Positions 52,253 through 60,980 of a stretch of 64,000 bases of DNA are shown here, piece after piece (position 1 is the stretch's first letter; the number at the start of each line of letters is the position of its first letter). The stretch is from NCBI GenBank assembly GCA_964641135.1, contig CAZXJV010000001.1, positions 20,707 to 84,706 on the forward strand, written 5' to 3'. The notes beneath the pieces were generated by a model. It did no database searches, was not told where the DNA came from, and saw nothing but the letters and a program-made list of their open reading frames with translations. This DNA is from Teretinema sp964641135 (GTDB lineage: Bacteria > Spirochaetota > Spirochaetia > Treponematales > Treponemataceae). A program made the translations under genes and the position numbers.

Positions 52253-53536
52253 ATGTACGAATACCATATTGAAGGCGGATTTCCAATCAAGGGTACAGTA
52301 CGTGCCAGCGGAAACAAAAATGCTGCCCTGCCCTGTATAGCTGCGGTTATCCTGACAGCAGAACCTGTTATCCTGCGCAATTTGCCTGAAATTGAGGATG
52401 TGCAGGTAATGATAGATATTGTCTGTGCCCTTGGAGGAACTGCAGAACGATTGTCCGATAGCGATTGGCGCCTGCATATCCCCGAAGTGGTGCGCACCGA
52501 TATTCCGCTTGAATTATCACGAAAGATCCGTGCATCAATCCTTTTTGCCGGCCCACTGGTAGCCCGAACCGGCAAGGCTGTTTTACCCCCCCCCGGCGGC
52601 GATGTTATCGGACGAAGACGTCTTGATACACACTTCCTTGCTTTGACAGAGCTGGGTGCACGGGTTTCAGTTGATGGACAATTCACCTTCACTGCGAACA
52701 AGCTGAAGGGACAGGATATCTTTCTTGATGAAACATCGGTAACCGCTACCGAAAACGCGGTCATGGCTGCCGTAATGGCAGAGGGCACCACAATTATCAC
52801 CAATGCAGCCAGCGAACCCCATGTTCAGGACCTGTGCCGCATGCTGATATCCATGGGGGCCGATATTACCGGAATCGGTTCAAACATCCTGACCATACAA
52901 GGCACACCAGAACTGCACGGAACCGATTTTTCCATCGGTCCGGATTACATGGAAATAGGTTCCTTTATCGGTCTGGCCGCAGCAACACGGGGTAGTATAA
53001 CAATAACCGGAGTGGAAAGCCGGGATATGCGTCCGATCCGGCTGGCCTTTAACAAACTGGGAATCCGCTGGGATATTGAGGGCAGCTCGTTGACCGTACC
53101 GGCCCAGCAATCTCTTCAGGTTAACTGTGATCTGGGCGGCATGATCCCCAAAATTGATGATGCCCCCTGGCCGGGCTTCCCGCCGGATCTGACAAGCATA
53201 ATGACTGTAGTAGCAACCCAGGTTGACGGAACCGTATTGATCCATGAAAAGATGTTCGAGTCACGCATGTTCTTTGTGGACAAACTGATCGGAATGGGTG
53301 CGCGAATAACCCTGTGCGATCCGCACCGGGCGGTTGTTTCCGGTCCAAGTGTTCTGCATGGCTCAGACCTGGTTTCACCCGATGTTCGGGCCGGTATGGC
53401 CATGGTAATTGCGGCCCTGTGCGCCAGGGGTGAAAGTGTTATCCGTAATGTTTACCAGATAGAACGCGGCTATGAACGCCTGACAGAACGACTGCAATCT
53501 CTTGGGGCTCACATCGAGCGCCGGTCTGCCTGTTAG
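52253..53536 (+). CDS. murA: UDP-N-acetylglucosamine 1-carboxyvinyltransferase with Asp at the active-site Cys
   Basis: A 427-aa MurA, first committed enzyme of peptidoglycan synthesis. It has GNKNAALPCIAA (substrate loop), RKIRASILFAGPL, EIGSFIGLAAATRG and PDLTSIMTVVATQ. The active-site loop reads PPPGGDVIGRRRLD, so the Cys115 of E. coli is Asp117 here. MurA proteins with Asp at this place (for example Mycobacterium, Chlamydia, Borrelia) are known to be naturally fosfomycin-resistant. GGAGAG precedes the ATG, in an operon with pepT. Confidence 0.95.
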   Translation: MYEYHIEGGFPIKGTVRASGNKNAALPCIAAVILTAEPVILRNLPEIEDVQVMIDIVCALGGTAERLSDSDWRLHIPEVVRTDIPLELSRKIRASILFAGPLVARTGKAVLPPPGGDVIGRRRLDTHFLALTELGARVSVDGQFTFTANKLKGQDIFLDETSVTATENAVMAAVMAEGTTIITNAASEPHVQDLCRMLISMGADITGIGSNILTIQGTPELHGTDFSIGPDYMEIGSFIGLAAATRGSITITGVESRDMRPIRLAFNKLGIRWDIEGSSLTVPAQQSLQVNCDLGGMIPKIDDAPWPGFPPDLTSIMTVVATQVDGTVLIHEKMFESRMFFVDKLIGMGARITLCDPHRAVVSGPSVLHGSDLVSPDVRAGMAMVIAALCARGESVIRNVYQIERGYERLTERLQSLGAHIERRSAC

Positions 53537-53545
53537 CAGGGTGTT

Positions 53546-53611
53546 GGAATAAGGGAACGGATACAGAAAGACACCTGTGGCAACAGGACTGGTACCGAAA
53601 TCCCTTATTCC
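53546..53611. repeat. Long inverted repeat between convergent genes
   Basis: GGAATAAGGGA (53546-53556) and TCCCTTATTCC (53601-53611) bracket an inner CCTGT/ACAGG hairpin. The right arm includes the stop of the minus-strand gene. It is a likely shared 3'-end structure without a clear T-run. Confidence 0.7.
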
Positions 53612-55389
53612 GAACGCTGGGCTGTAAAATAAACAGAAACTGCGAACAACCAGAAAACCAGAAACAGCAAGGTAGAAAGAAGAGCGAGCTCCGGTTTAAT
53701 TCCGACCAGGGCCGCTATCGCTACCTGACCGAGATACCGTATCAGTTCAACAAGATAATAGGCTAAAAGAGGAAACAGGGGAACCGCAAGTATCCACCAG
53801 GCCTTAAAACTCATACCAATATCAAGCCTGTATTTCCAGCCCAGGGTCAAAGCGAGTACCGATATTATCAGGATTAAAAACGGATCTGCAAGCCGGCCCA
53901 GAAGTTCCATCATGTATACAGAAGGATGATGACCATAGGTTTCGGCAATCAGCGAAAACCTGTATAACTGCGGTAAGGACATGGCCTTTTCACCGCGCGA
54001 AGCTGCAACCAGCAGGTGAAAATCACTATACGGCATCTGCAGAATAAACCAGACCTGTTCTTCCTCGGGAACAGTACCGGCAACGATATGAGGGCGCACC
54101 ATACGGTCCCGCTCGCTGCGGTGAACCGATTGCAGGAGCAATTCAGGCTGAACTGCACCTGAAGTTGCCTGACCCCGATGCGGCACCATTTTTACATACG
54201 GCACACGAATCTGATACCTCAGGCTGGAATCCGAATGAAAGCTGGCAAATTCAAAATCCCGAAGATATGCCAGATCGCGTCCGGAAGAACGTGTATAGGT
54301 GAGTCCACCAATGTAGACCGCGTCAACGGCGTCTCCCGGACGTTGTATTGCAAAAAACACATCGCGTGCAACTTCAAATGGACGAAGATTTGCTGTTTCA
54401 TCAATAAAAAAGCGTTTTTCAAGGACACCACGACGTGAAAGCTCCAGAAAGCGCTCTACATCCGGATCTTTTTTTCCGTCGCCGGAAGCCTGCTCCCGGT
54501 TAAACAGGTCCAAAAACAAATAATAAGCCTCAAGATAATTTTCGGATTGAATTGCATCATAGCCAGCCCGCTTCATCCGGTACAGACGGGCGTCAGGCTC
54601 TGAACGCTGCACATCAAGCCCCTCATTGATCCGGTTCCAGGCATGTGCCGCAAGACGGCTGGCAACACTTCGATTCGGATCACGGGGCTGGGAAAGACGG
54701 ACAGCAAGCTGAGCGTAATAATGTGCGTTAAAATAATCCTGCTCTTTTTCTGCTGTACGGGCACGATCCAGGGCACCAATCACAGTAAGATCGCGATCAA
54801 CAGATAAAACCGGTGCATCAACCGAATGAAGCGGCACAGAGGCTTCTGCACGCCCGGTCATTCCGTACATGATTGAATTGAGCAGCTCAAGGGCAGCTGA
54901 ACTAGACGGCCAGATCGCCAAGGCAGAATCGATTTGATATTTCGCATCAGCCCAGCGCGCTTCACGCTGACGGGCAGCGGCAGCTGACAGAAATTCATGA
55001 TAGTCCATACTGCGCGACAACGCCTGACGCTGCCGGCCATGAAGTACCGGAACAATCCCCTCGGCAAAGATTACAAAAAAAGCGATACATACCAAAGCAA
55101 GTACCAGGGCGCCGCGAATATACTTCAGGAGAGGAGCAGAGAATCGTTCGACTGCACCGGCTGAAGAGCGGCTGAAGGCAAGTGCATACCCGATAAGCAT
55201 ACCGCTGATAAGGAATGCAGGTAAATAAGAGGTGAACCGGATAACACTGGTACCCGCCTGCCAGGAAAACCGCATAAACGGCAGCAAGGTTTCGGGCAAG
55301 GCGGAAATGAATGTTAACACCACCGACAGAACAAGAGCTGCACACATATGAAGAACAACAATAAGCGCGGCATGGCGGGTCTCGGTCAT
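53605..55389 (-). CDS. Membrane protein with 3-TM, large soluble domain, 3-TM layout
   Basis: A 594-aa protein. Three hydrophobic helices open it (LIVVLHMCAALVLSVVLTFI, FLISGMLIGYALAF and GALVLALVCIAFFVIF). About 350 residues of soluble, partly TPR-like sequence follow (ARWADAKYQIDSALAIWPSSSAALELL). Three or four helices close it (FLILIISVLALTLGW, WWILAVPLFPLLAYYLVEL, LLSTLLFLVFWLFAVSV). This is the topology of LptF/LptG permeases, and a second such gene lies next to it, but no sequence motif confirms that. A spirochaete-specific permease-like protein is the cautious label. Confidence 0.75.
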   Translation of the reverse strand: MTETRHAALIVVLHMCAALVLSVVLTFISALPETLLPFMRFSWQAGTSVIRFTSYLPAFLISGMLIGYALAFSRSSAGAVERFSAPLLKYIRGALVLALVCIAFFVIFAEGIVPVLHGRQRQALSRSMDYHEFLSAAAARQREARWADAKYQIDSALAIWPSSSAALELLNSIMYGMTGRAEASVPLHSVDAPVLSVDRDLTVIGALDRARTAEKEQDYFNAHYYAQLAVRLSQPRDPNRSVASRLAAHAWNRINEGLDVQRSEPDARLYRMKRAGYDAIQSENYLEAYYLFLDLFNREQASGDGKKDPDVERFLELSRRGVLEKRFFIDETANLRPFEVARDVFFAIQRPGDAVDAVYIGGLTYTRSSGRDLAYLRDFEFASFHSDSSLRYQIRVPYVKMVPHRGQATSGAVQPELLLQSVHRSERDRMVRPHIVAGTVPEEEQVWFILQMPYSDFHLLVAASRGEKAMSLPQLYRFSLIAETYGHHPSVYMMELLGRLADPFLILIISVLALTLGWKYRLDIGMSFKAWWILAVPLFPLLAYYLVELIRYLGQVAIAALVGIKPELALLSTLLFLVFWLFAVSVYFTAQRSE

Positions 55390-56396
55390 TCACCCACCCC
55401 CGCACGAACAACCTGTCCGCGCCGCACCACAAGCAAAAAAAGTCTGGCAAGACAAAACAAGACTCCGATTCCGGCCAGCATTACCGGAAGCAGGACCTCG
55501 CCCTGCAGGCGTGCCGGCAACAGGGCAGTAACCTGATCGGGAAACCCTTCACTGCCCACCACAGAATAAAGCGCAAATAACACCCGAAGCATAGCAAGAC
55601 TGAGAACCAGATTAAGCATCCTCCAGCCGGTCACAGTACAGCAGAACCATAAACCCAGAAGGGCAAAGGCAAAGGCTCCGGCCTGAAGGAAATACACAGA
55701 CAAACCGCGATCCCATGAGTTTCGCAGTCGTGTAAGCATTGCCTGTACATCATCAACCAGACGGGACAAGAAGTGAGGTCGATTCAGTCGGGAACGAAAC
55801 AGGCGTTCCGGTCCTGAAACATCAACAAGAACCGGCCAGTCATCTGCCAATAACCGACCCTGTACAGGATCATAGCGTAAAGAGGTATACACACGCAGCA
55901 CGGATGTATCCGGAGCGGCCTGCCCGGATGCTATCACAGCAGACTGTACCGAATCCTGGCCGGATGCCAGCCAGAAAGCTCTGAGGTCGCCGGGATAGGG
56001 CCGAATGATCATAGGAGATGGCACTCCGGCAGTCAGGGTCATCGAGGTGTAATCAGGTCCCGAATCGTATGACAACCGGTCATTCATAAAATAAGAAAAA
56101 GGAACAAAAACAAGCCAGGCAAGCACACTGATTAAAACAACCAGGGGAAGTGCCAGCCAGGGAGTACAGGGGTGGCGCATAAGAAAAAGATATACCCCCA
56201 AAATGGCAAAACAAACCGAAAGGGGCAATAAATATAATGATGTTTTTAATGCCGAAGCGATAAATACCGGAAAACGTGCCACCCGCAGCAGCTCAAGGCT
56301 GGAGCCCTGTGTCAGTGTTACAAAAAAACCGAACAGGGCGAAAAGCACGGTGCAGGATACGATGAACACCGCCGGTATCATCAGGGAGTTCTTCAT
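55386..56396 (-). CDS. Membrane protein, partner of the preceding gene
   Basis: A 336-aa protein with N-terminal helices (MIPAVFIVSCTVLFALFGFFVTL, SLYLLPLSVCFAILGVYLFLM, LALPLVVLISVLAWLVFVPF), a shorter extracytoplasmic domain, and C-terminal helices (FAFALLGLWFCCTVTG, MLNLVLSLAMLRVLFALY, VLLPVMLAGIGVLFCLARLFLLVV). It overlaps the 594-aa gene by 4 nt, so the two are made together. ATG 56396 is used; a GTG seven codons earlier is possible. Family unknown. Together the pair resembles an Lpt-like two-permease module. Confidence 0.7.
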   Translation of the reverse strand: MKNSLMIPAVFIVSCTVLFALFGFFVTLTQGSSLELLRVARFPVFIASALKTSLYLLPLSVCFAILGVYLFLMRHPCTPWLALPLVVLISVLAWLVFVPFSYFMNDRLSYDSGPDYTSMTLTAGVPSPMIIRPYPGDLRAFWLASGQDSVQSAVIASGQAAPDTSVLRVYTSLRYDPVQGRLLADDWPVLVDVSGPERLFRSRLNRPHFLSRLVDDVQAMLTRLRNSWDRGLSVYFLQAGAFAFALLGLWFCCTVTGWRMLNLVLSLAMLRVLFALYSVVGSEGFPDQVTALLPARLQGEVLLPVMLAGIGVLFCLARLFLLVVRRGQVVRAGVGE

Positions 56397-56476
56397 AAAG
56401 AAAGAGTAACACGGCACCGGTGTGAATACAAGAACTTTTCATTACTATACAAAGAATTCCCGTTTCTACCAACAAG

Positions 56477-56723
56477 TTATCCACAGGTTCTACAGCCGAA
56501 TTTCCTGCAGTATTCTGCATTTCTTTATAAGGAAAGAACTTCACATATTAAAACGCGAATGACTCTCTTTTACTCATTCGATCTGCTAAGTCCTTGCAGA
56601 GCAATGACTTATACAATGTCAAGTAGATACAGGCACAATAATTGCTTTTTTTTATATTTTTTTTTAGCATTTTGAGGGAGTAAAAGGTAAAAAACAGGGA
56701 ATTTTATCCACAGGTTGTCCACA
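56477..56723. other. AT-rich intergenic region with three DnaA boxes (possible replication origin)
   Basis: The 456-bp gap 56397-56852 has no gene. It carries TTATCCACA at 56477-56485 and 56704-56712, and TTGTCCACA at 56715-56723, all on one strand. Between them is a strongly AT-rich stretch (56630-56700, including T9 and T10 runs) that could be an unwinding element. A 7-bp inverted repeat CGAATGA/TCATTCG is at 56556-56580. dnaA, dnaN and gyrB are not adjacent, so an origin is possible but unproven; DnaA-mediated control of neighbours is an alternative. Confidence 0.5.
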
Positions 56724-56776
56724 CTGCCTGCAGGAGAATGAGCAAAGCAGGCAAACTGTCAAGGCATAAAAACAAA

Positions 56777-56806
56777 AAAAGGAGGTAAAAAACCTCCTTT
56801 TTATCT
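56777..56806. terminator. Intrinsic terminator of the STAS gene, bidirectional
   Basis: AAAAGGAGGT-AAAAA-ACCTCCTTTT is flanked by A and T runs. It lies just downstream of the minus-strand STAS gene and separates it from the DnaA-box region. Confidence 0.9.
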
Positions 56807-56852
56807 TTCATATAAAAACTGCAGCATGACGGGAACACTAAACAGGTTGCGG

Positions 56853-57404
56853 TCAGCCCAGAAAAACCTGACCGTTATTATCAATAGCAAGAATAGTCTT
56901 GCATTCCGAACAGCGGAACCTGCCTGCCTTGGTAGCTTTGAGCTTCTTTGAACAAATAGGGCATGAAAAGATCTTCGGGAATGTTTCGCTGCGTTCCTCG
57001 GTGCCAGTCGAGCGGAAAAACGCGATGGAGTCTTCAAGAGAATCTTTGATATTAAAAAACTGGGAGAACCCGAGCAGCTGAAACACCTCATACACCTTCG
57101 GCTGGATTTCAAGAAGAACAACATCCCCGCCCTTCGGCTTTACGAGCTTTAAAAATGCAGTAAAAGATCCTATGCCCGTGGAAGAAACATAGTTAAGGGC
57201 ACCGCAATTGAAAATAAGACGGACAAATCCTGCTTCAACTACCTTTGAAACACGCTTCTGAAAGAAGCTGGAATTATAGGTATCTATATAGCCATTAAGG
57301 TAGAGAACAATGCACCCTTCCACGTCCTCAACTTTCTCCAGACGGATTTTCAGGCTGTCATCTTTTTCATCATCAAAACCTGGAATAATGCTGTTATTAT
57401 TCAT
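56853..57404 (-). CDS. STAS-domain anti-anti-sigma-like protein with C-terminal zinc ribbon
   Basis: A 183-aa fusion. Residues about 18-130 are a SpoIIAA-like STAS domain with the phosphorylatable serine in NYVSSTGIGSF. The last 40 residues have CPIC...CSEC, a four-Cys zinc ribbon. STAS proteins relieve anti-sigma kinases; the ribbon could recruit RNA polymerase or nucleic acid. No kinase gene is next to it. Its promoter (57450-57478) has a canonical -35/-10 and the leader carries TAGGAG. Confidence 0.88.
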   Translation of the reverse strand: MNNNSIIPGFDDEKDDSLKIRLEKVEDVEGCIVLYLNGYIDTYNSSFFQKRVSKVVEAGFVRLIFNCGALNYVSSTGIGSFTAFLKLVKPKGGDVVLLEIQPKVYEVFQLLGFSQFFNIKDSLEDSIAFFRSTGTEERSETFPKIFSCPICSKKLKATKAGRFRCSECKTILAIDNNGQVFLG

Positions 57405-57449
57405 ATCACTCCTACCGTCTAGAATATCGGTATTTTGTCAATTATCATT

Positions 57450-57478
57450 ACTATAAACGGACATAAAAAAAAAGTCAA
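57450..57478 (-). promoter_or_regulatory. STAS gene promoter, TTGACT-N17-TATAGT
   Basis: On the minus strand TTGACT (57473-57478) overlaps the stop of the SDR gene, and TATAGT is at 57450-57455. A leader of about 38 nt follows. Confidence 0.65.
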
Positions 57479-58197
57479 ACAGACCATGGGGTCCATCCCC
57501 GGTCTACCGGCAACAATACACCGTTACAGGACGGAGATTCCACAAGACATACAGCGGCAGAAACGATCTCCTTTACGCTGATCAGGGTTCCATCCGGATT
57601 TTTTGCCGCAAGCTCGCGCCGCTGCACATCTGTCAGATACTCGGTATCAACAAAACCAGGACAAATCAGGTTACAGGTGATACCAAAACGCCCATAATGC
57701 TCGGCTACTGATCGGGTAAGTGAGGACAAGGCTGTTTTAGCAGCTCCATACGCTGGATTGCTGGAAAATCCGCGCACCGCATCGGTACGCGTTCCCCCGA
57801 ACAGCAGTATCCGTCCCCATCCCCGGGCCATCATTCCGGGAAGCACAGCAGAAACCAGCTGCCCCGGTAAAATCAGGTTGTCAGAAACAACGTTTTCCCA
57901 TTCTGCGGCAGTGGTATCATGCAGTTTCCTGGATAAAAACGGTCCCCAGGCAACACACAAAATATCAGTACACTCAGTCGCCTTCTCCAGTATAACACGC
58001 TTCGTTGATGAATCAAGCGGAAAAACAAGTGATTTTGCTCCGGTTTGTGCACACAACTGCCTGAATCCGGGAGAATCTGTCCTGCCGTGAATGGTCAAGT
58101 CTGCTCCCCGTGAGGCGAGTTCAAGCGAGAGTTGACGTCCGATACCCCCGGAACCGCCGATTATCAGAGTTTTTTTTCCGGCAACGCTGTGATCCAC
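57475..58197 (-). CDS. Short-chain dehydrogenase/reductase
   Basis: A 240-aa SDR. The NAD(P) motif is IIGGSGGIGRQ and the catalytic YxxxK is in NPAYGAAKTALSSL, with a SxN-type ILLFGG strand. Substrate unknown. The start is set at GTG 58197 because TACTAT lies exactly 6 nt upstream and a 17-nt spaced TTGTCT is before it. The longer reading from a TTG at 58227 would run across this promoter. Confidence 0.85.
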   Translation of the reverse strand: MDHSVAGKKTLIIGGSGGIGRQLSLELASRGADLTIHGRTDSPGFRQLCAQTGAKSLVFPLDSSTKRVILEKATECTDILCVAWGPFLSRKLHDTTAAEWENVVSDNLILPGQLVSAVLPGMMARGWGRILLFGGTRTDAVRGFSSNPAYGAAKTALSSLTRSVAEHYGRFGITCNLICPGFVDTEYLTDVQRRELAAKNPDGTLISVKEIVSAAVCLVESPSCNGVLLPVDRGWTPWSV

Positions 58198-58203
58198 AGG
58201 AGC

Positions 58204-58248
58204 ATAGTACCGGTAGAATCTTGACAAGACAAGGGCTACAGGTACAAT
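58204..58248. promoter_or_regulatory. Divergent promoters for the SDR gene and the TrmJ-like gene
   Basis: Plus strand: TTGACA (58221-58226) - N16 - TACAAT (58243-58248), 10 nt before ATG 58259. Minus strand: TTGTCT (58227-58232) - N17 - TACTAT (58204-58209), 6 nt before GTG 58197. The two -35 boxes abut. Confidence 0.65.
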
Positions 58249-58258
58249 CGGACACAGA

Positions 58259-59032
58259 ATGAATCAAAAACCCGCTCTTTCGCACCTGCAGCCGGCTGAC
58301 CGTGTCTGTGTGGTACTGTGCCGCCCCGAAGAAAGCCGGAATATCGGCTCTGTTTGCCGTGCAATGAAGAATTCCGGTCTGCGCATCCTGCGCATTGTCG
58401 GCTCCAGGGACGATTATAACGAAGAACAGGTAAGAACCCTTGCCCTGCACGCTGCCGACATCTGGAACGAGGCAGTTTTTTATACACCCGACATCGACGG
58501 GTTACGCTGCGCACTGAGCGACACAACCGTATCAGCAGGAACCACCCGCAGGGTGGGGCAGAAACGGAAATCCTGGGGTATGACACCCGAACAGTTTGCA
58601 GGGTTTGTGGCGGAACGTTCTGATGGATTGACAGCAGCGGTCTTTGGTAATGAGCGAACAGGATTAACAGATGAAGAACTGGAGGTCTGTTCCATAGCAG
58701 TCAATATCCCTTCTGATGAATCCTTTCCGTCCCTTAACCTTTCCCACGCGGTCCAGGTTGTCAGTTATTGCCTGTTCCGGGCCCTGGAAGGGAGGGACCG
58801 CGGGTATCAGCCGGTCTCGATGGAACGTCTTGAGCAGGGCATTTGTGCTATTGCTGGAAACCTTCAGCAGATCGGCATGTACCGGCAGGGAGGCCTTGAT
58901 GCACACAACACACTGATGAAGTCAATCCTGTCCCGGGCAGCGTTATCCGAAACCGAACTGCGTCATCTTGAAAGCCTTTTTAACCGTATCGCATGGAAAA
59001 AAACCGGTCAGGAGACGGATCTTTCAGATTAA
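58259..59032 (+). CDS. trmJ: SpoU-class RNA 2'-O-methyltransferase (TrmJ-like)
   Basis: A 257-aa SPOUT methyltransferase. Motif 1 is CRPEESRNIGSVCRAM, motif 2 AVFGNERTGLTDEEL and motif 3 IPSDESFPSLNLSHAVQVVSYCLFRA, the trefoil-knot SAM site. TrmJ acts on position 32 of tRNAs; the exact target here is inferred. Its 3' end overlaps the convergent AAA+ gene by 9 nt. Confidence 0.88.
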   Translation: MNQKPALSHLQPADRVCVVLCRPEESRNIGSVCRAMKNSGLRILRIVGSRDDYNEEQVRTLALHAADIWNEAVFYTPDIDGLRCALSDTTVSAGTTRRVGQKRKSWGMTPEQFAGFVAERSDGLTAAVFGNERTGLTDEELEVCSIAVNIPSDESFPSLNLSHAVQVVSYCLFRALEGRDRGYQPVSMERLEQGICAIAGNLQQIGMYRQGGLDAHNTLMKSILSRAALSETELRHLESLFNRIAWKKTGQETDLSD

Positions 59033-60142
59033 AATATCTTTTGCCTTCAGTATCTGATGCGGGCTGTAACAGGCCGAACGCCGTAAACAGTTAAACAACT
59101 CCCTGACATTCCCAGGCCAGGAGTGCAAGAGCAGCCGCTGCAGGGCACCCGCTGACGCTTCCTTGCCAAGATCTGCAAGGCACTGGCCAGCCAGAAGAGG
59201 AAGGTCTTCGGGGCGATCCCTGAGGGGCGGAAGGTGAATTCTGAGCACATCAATCCGTGACAGTAAATCTGCCCGAAACCGCTGCCGGGAAACTGCATCG
59301 GCAAGATCGCGGTTTGTAGCACACACCAAACGGAAATTGACGGAAACACTTGCCGGGGCCCCTATCGGGCGCACCACACCTTCTTCCAGGGCGCGCAGCA
59401 GTTTCACCTGAACGGCACCTTCCAGCTCACCGATTTCATCCAGGAACAGGGTACCCCCTTCAGCCTCTACCAGCACACCGGGAAGATCGCGGGCATCGGT
59501 AAACCCGCCGCGCCGGGAGCCGAACAGCTGGCTTTCTGCCAATGCTCCGCACAAACAGCCGACATTGCACGGTACAAAGGGATGTGCAGCCCGCACAGAC
59601 AGGCGATGAACAAGCCGTGCTGCGACCTCCTTTCCTGTGCCGCTTTCACCGGTAAGCAGCACAGGAAAGGCTGAACGAGCCGCCTGCCGGATACGGACCA
59701 GCACCTGCATCATGGCAGGGCTGCGGGTCATAAAGCCGGGTAATACACCAAGCGGACCCTCCTGATGCGACACGTCAGAAACTGGCCCCTGCGAAAGAAA
59801 ACCGGCGACCCGTTTTTCCAGAACAGAAAATTCAAGCGGACAGGTAAACCATTGAAGTGCTCCATACAACAGACAGCGTTGCTCCATGACACGGGAATAC
59901 ATGCTGCTGACAATAAACAGGGGAACCGCCGGAAACTCGCGGCAAAGCCTGTCCAGCAAAAAAAGGGCATCACAACCCTCGATAAACGGGTCAAACAAGA
60001 TAACATCTGTTCGACCGCTGCGAAGCGAGGTAAACACACCAGGCGGCGCTGACTCCATCGATAACTTCCAAAACCCGGAAGATTGGCAGGCCAGAGTACG
60101 CCCAAGCAGAAGATTGGCAGATATGAGCAAGACTTTTTTCAT
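59024..60142 (-). CDS. Degenerate sigma54-activator-like AAA+ protein with receiver-like N-terminus, no DNA-binding domain
   Basis: A 372-aa protein. Residues 1-115 resemble a response-regulator receiver but lack the N-terminal acidic pair (VLLISANLLL) and the conserved Lys (WFTCPLE); the phospho-site Asp may be Asp51. The AAA+ domain has Walker A GESGTGKE (165-172), Walker B TLFLDEIGEL (231-240) and arginine-finger segments FRADLLSRID and PPLRDR. The GAFTGA loop that touches sigma54 is GGFTDA (212-217). The protein stops soon after the C-terminal AAA+ helices (SACYSPHQILKAKDILI) without the Fis-type helix-turn-helix. It may act on another partner. AGGAAC precedes the ATG. Confidence 0.85.
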   Translation of the reverse strand: MKKVLLISANLLLGRTLACQSSGFWKLSMESAPPGVFTSLRSGRTDVILFDPFIEGCDALFLLDRLCREFPAVPLFIVSSMYSRVMEQRCLLYGALQWFTCPLEFSVLEKRVAGFLSQGPVSDVSHQEGPLGVLPGFMTRSPAMMQVLVRIRQAARSAFPVLLTGESGTGKEVAARLVHRLSVRAAHPFVPCNVGCLCGALAESQLFGSRRGGFTDARDLPGVLVEAEGGTLFLDEIGELEGAVQVKLLRALEEGVVRPIGAPASVSVNFRLVCATNRDLADAVSRQRFRADLLSRIDVLRIHLPPLRDRPEDLPLLAGQCLADLGKEASAGALQRLLLHSWPGNVRELFNCLRRSACYSPHQILKAKDILI

Positions 60143-60236
60143 TGTTCCTGTCCTTTCCTGTGGCTTGCAGGTTGTTGACAGGAGAGCGGACAAGAACAAA
60201 AAACGGCAACGACAAGTGCGTCGGAGCCGTCCTTTG

Positions 60237-60980
60237 TCAGGAAGAAGGACGGAACAGCCGGTATAAAACAAGCAACAGGTTATAGTACATATATTGGAAT
60301 AAACGGAAAAATCTTAACGGATTTTTCATAATTTGCGGCACATATTCCAGGCCGCGGTTAAACAGGGCCTCTGAAACACGACGTTTGCGGTCGGAAAAGA
60401 TATCGATTACATCACCGCTCCAGTAAAACAGACCGGATTTGAAACGATTGCGGTTGCGCCATACCCATCGCTGACGGCCCGGAATGCCGGAACCGGCCAG
60501 TACGAGAGAAGGGTTTGCCTTTATTATTGCAGTCAATATCCGCTGCTCCATGCTTCGGTGATAATAACCGGGGAATCGTCCTACCAGGCTGAGCCCCGGA
60601 TAGGTGCTGCGCACATTCCGTTCTGCCTGTAAAAGGCTGCGCTGGCGGGCTCCGAGCAGATACACAGACTTGCGGTAGCGTTCAAGGATGCCGAGCATCT
60701 GTATGACAAAATGGAACGGATTATAGCGGCAGGCGTTCTTTTTGTGCAGAAACCGGATTCCGCGGATCAGGGAACGAGAGGTAGGAAGCACAAGGGATGC
60801 GGACTGCACCATTGTGCGATATTCGCCCCTGCGGCGTGCACGCAGCACATCCCAGAGGTTTACAAGCATGATATGCTGGGGGCCTTCCCTGGACAGCAAA
60901 TCAAGCACTATGGCATCAAGATCTTCCGGTGAAACAATATCCACCGGTACTTTCAGAAATGTTATTCGTTGGGTTGCCAC
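60237..60980 (-). CDS. WecG/TagA/CpsF-family glycosyltransferase (GT26)
   Basis: A 247-aa soluble glycosyltransferase. It shows HIMLVNLWDVLRARRRGEYRTMVQSASLVLP, VYLLGARQ and LVLAGSGIPGRQRWVWRNR, which match the GT26 pattern, with an Arg-rich C-terminal amphipathic tail for membrane contact. It would add ManNAc(A) or a similar sugar to an undecaprenyl-linked intermediate of a surface polysaccharide. It overlaps rsmE by 19 nt, downstream of ctpA-rsmE. Confidence 0.87.
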   Translation of the reverse strand: MATQRITFLKVPVDIVSPEDLDAIVLDLLSREGPQHIMLVNLWDVLRARRRGEYRTMVQSASLVLPTSRSLIRGIRFLHKKNACRYNPFHFVIQMLGILERYRKSVYLLGARQRSLLQAERNVRSTYPGLSLVGRFPGYYHRSMEQRILTAIIKANPSLVLAGSGIPGRQRWVWRNRNRFKSGLFYWSGDVIDIFSDRKRRVSEALFNRGLEYVPQIMKNPLRFFRLFQYMYYNLLLVLYRLFRPSS

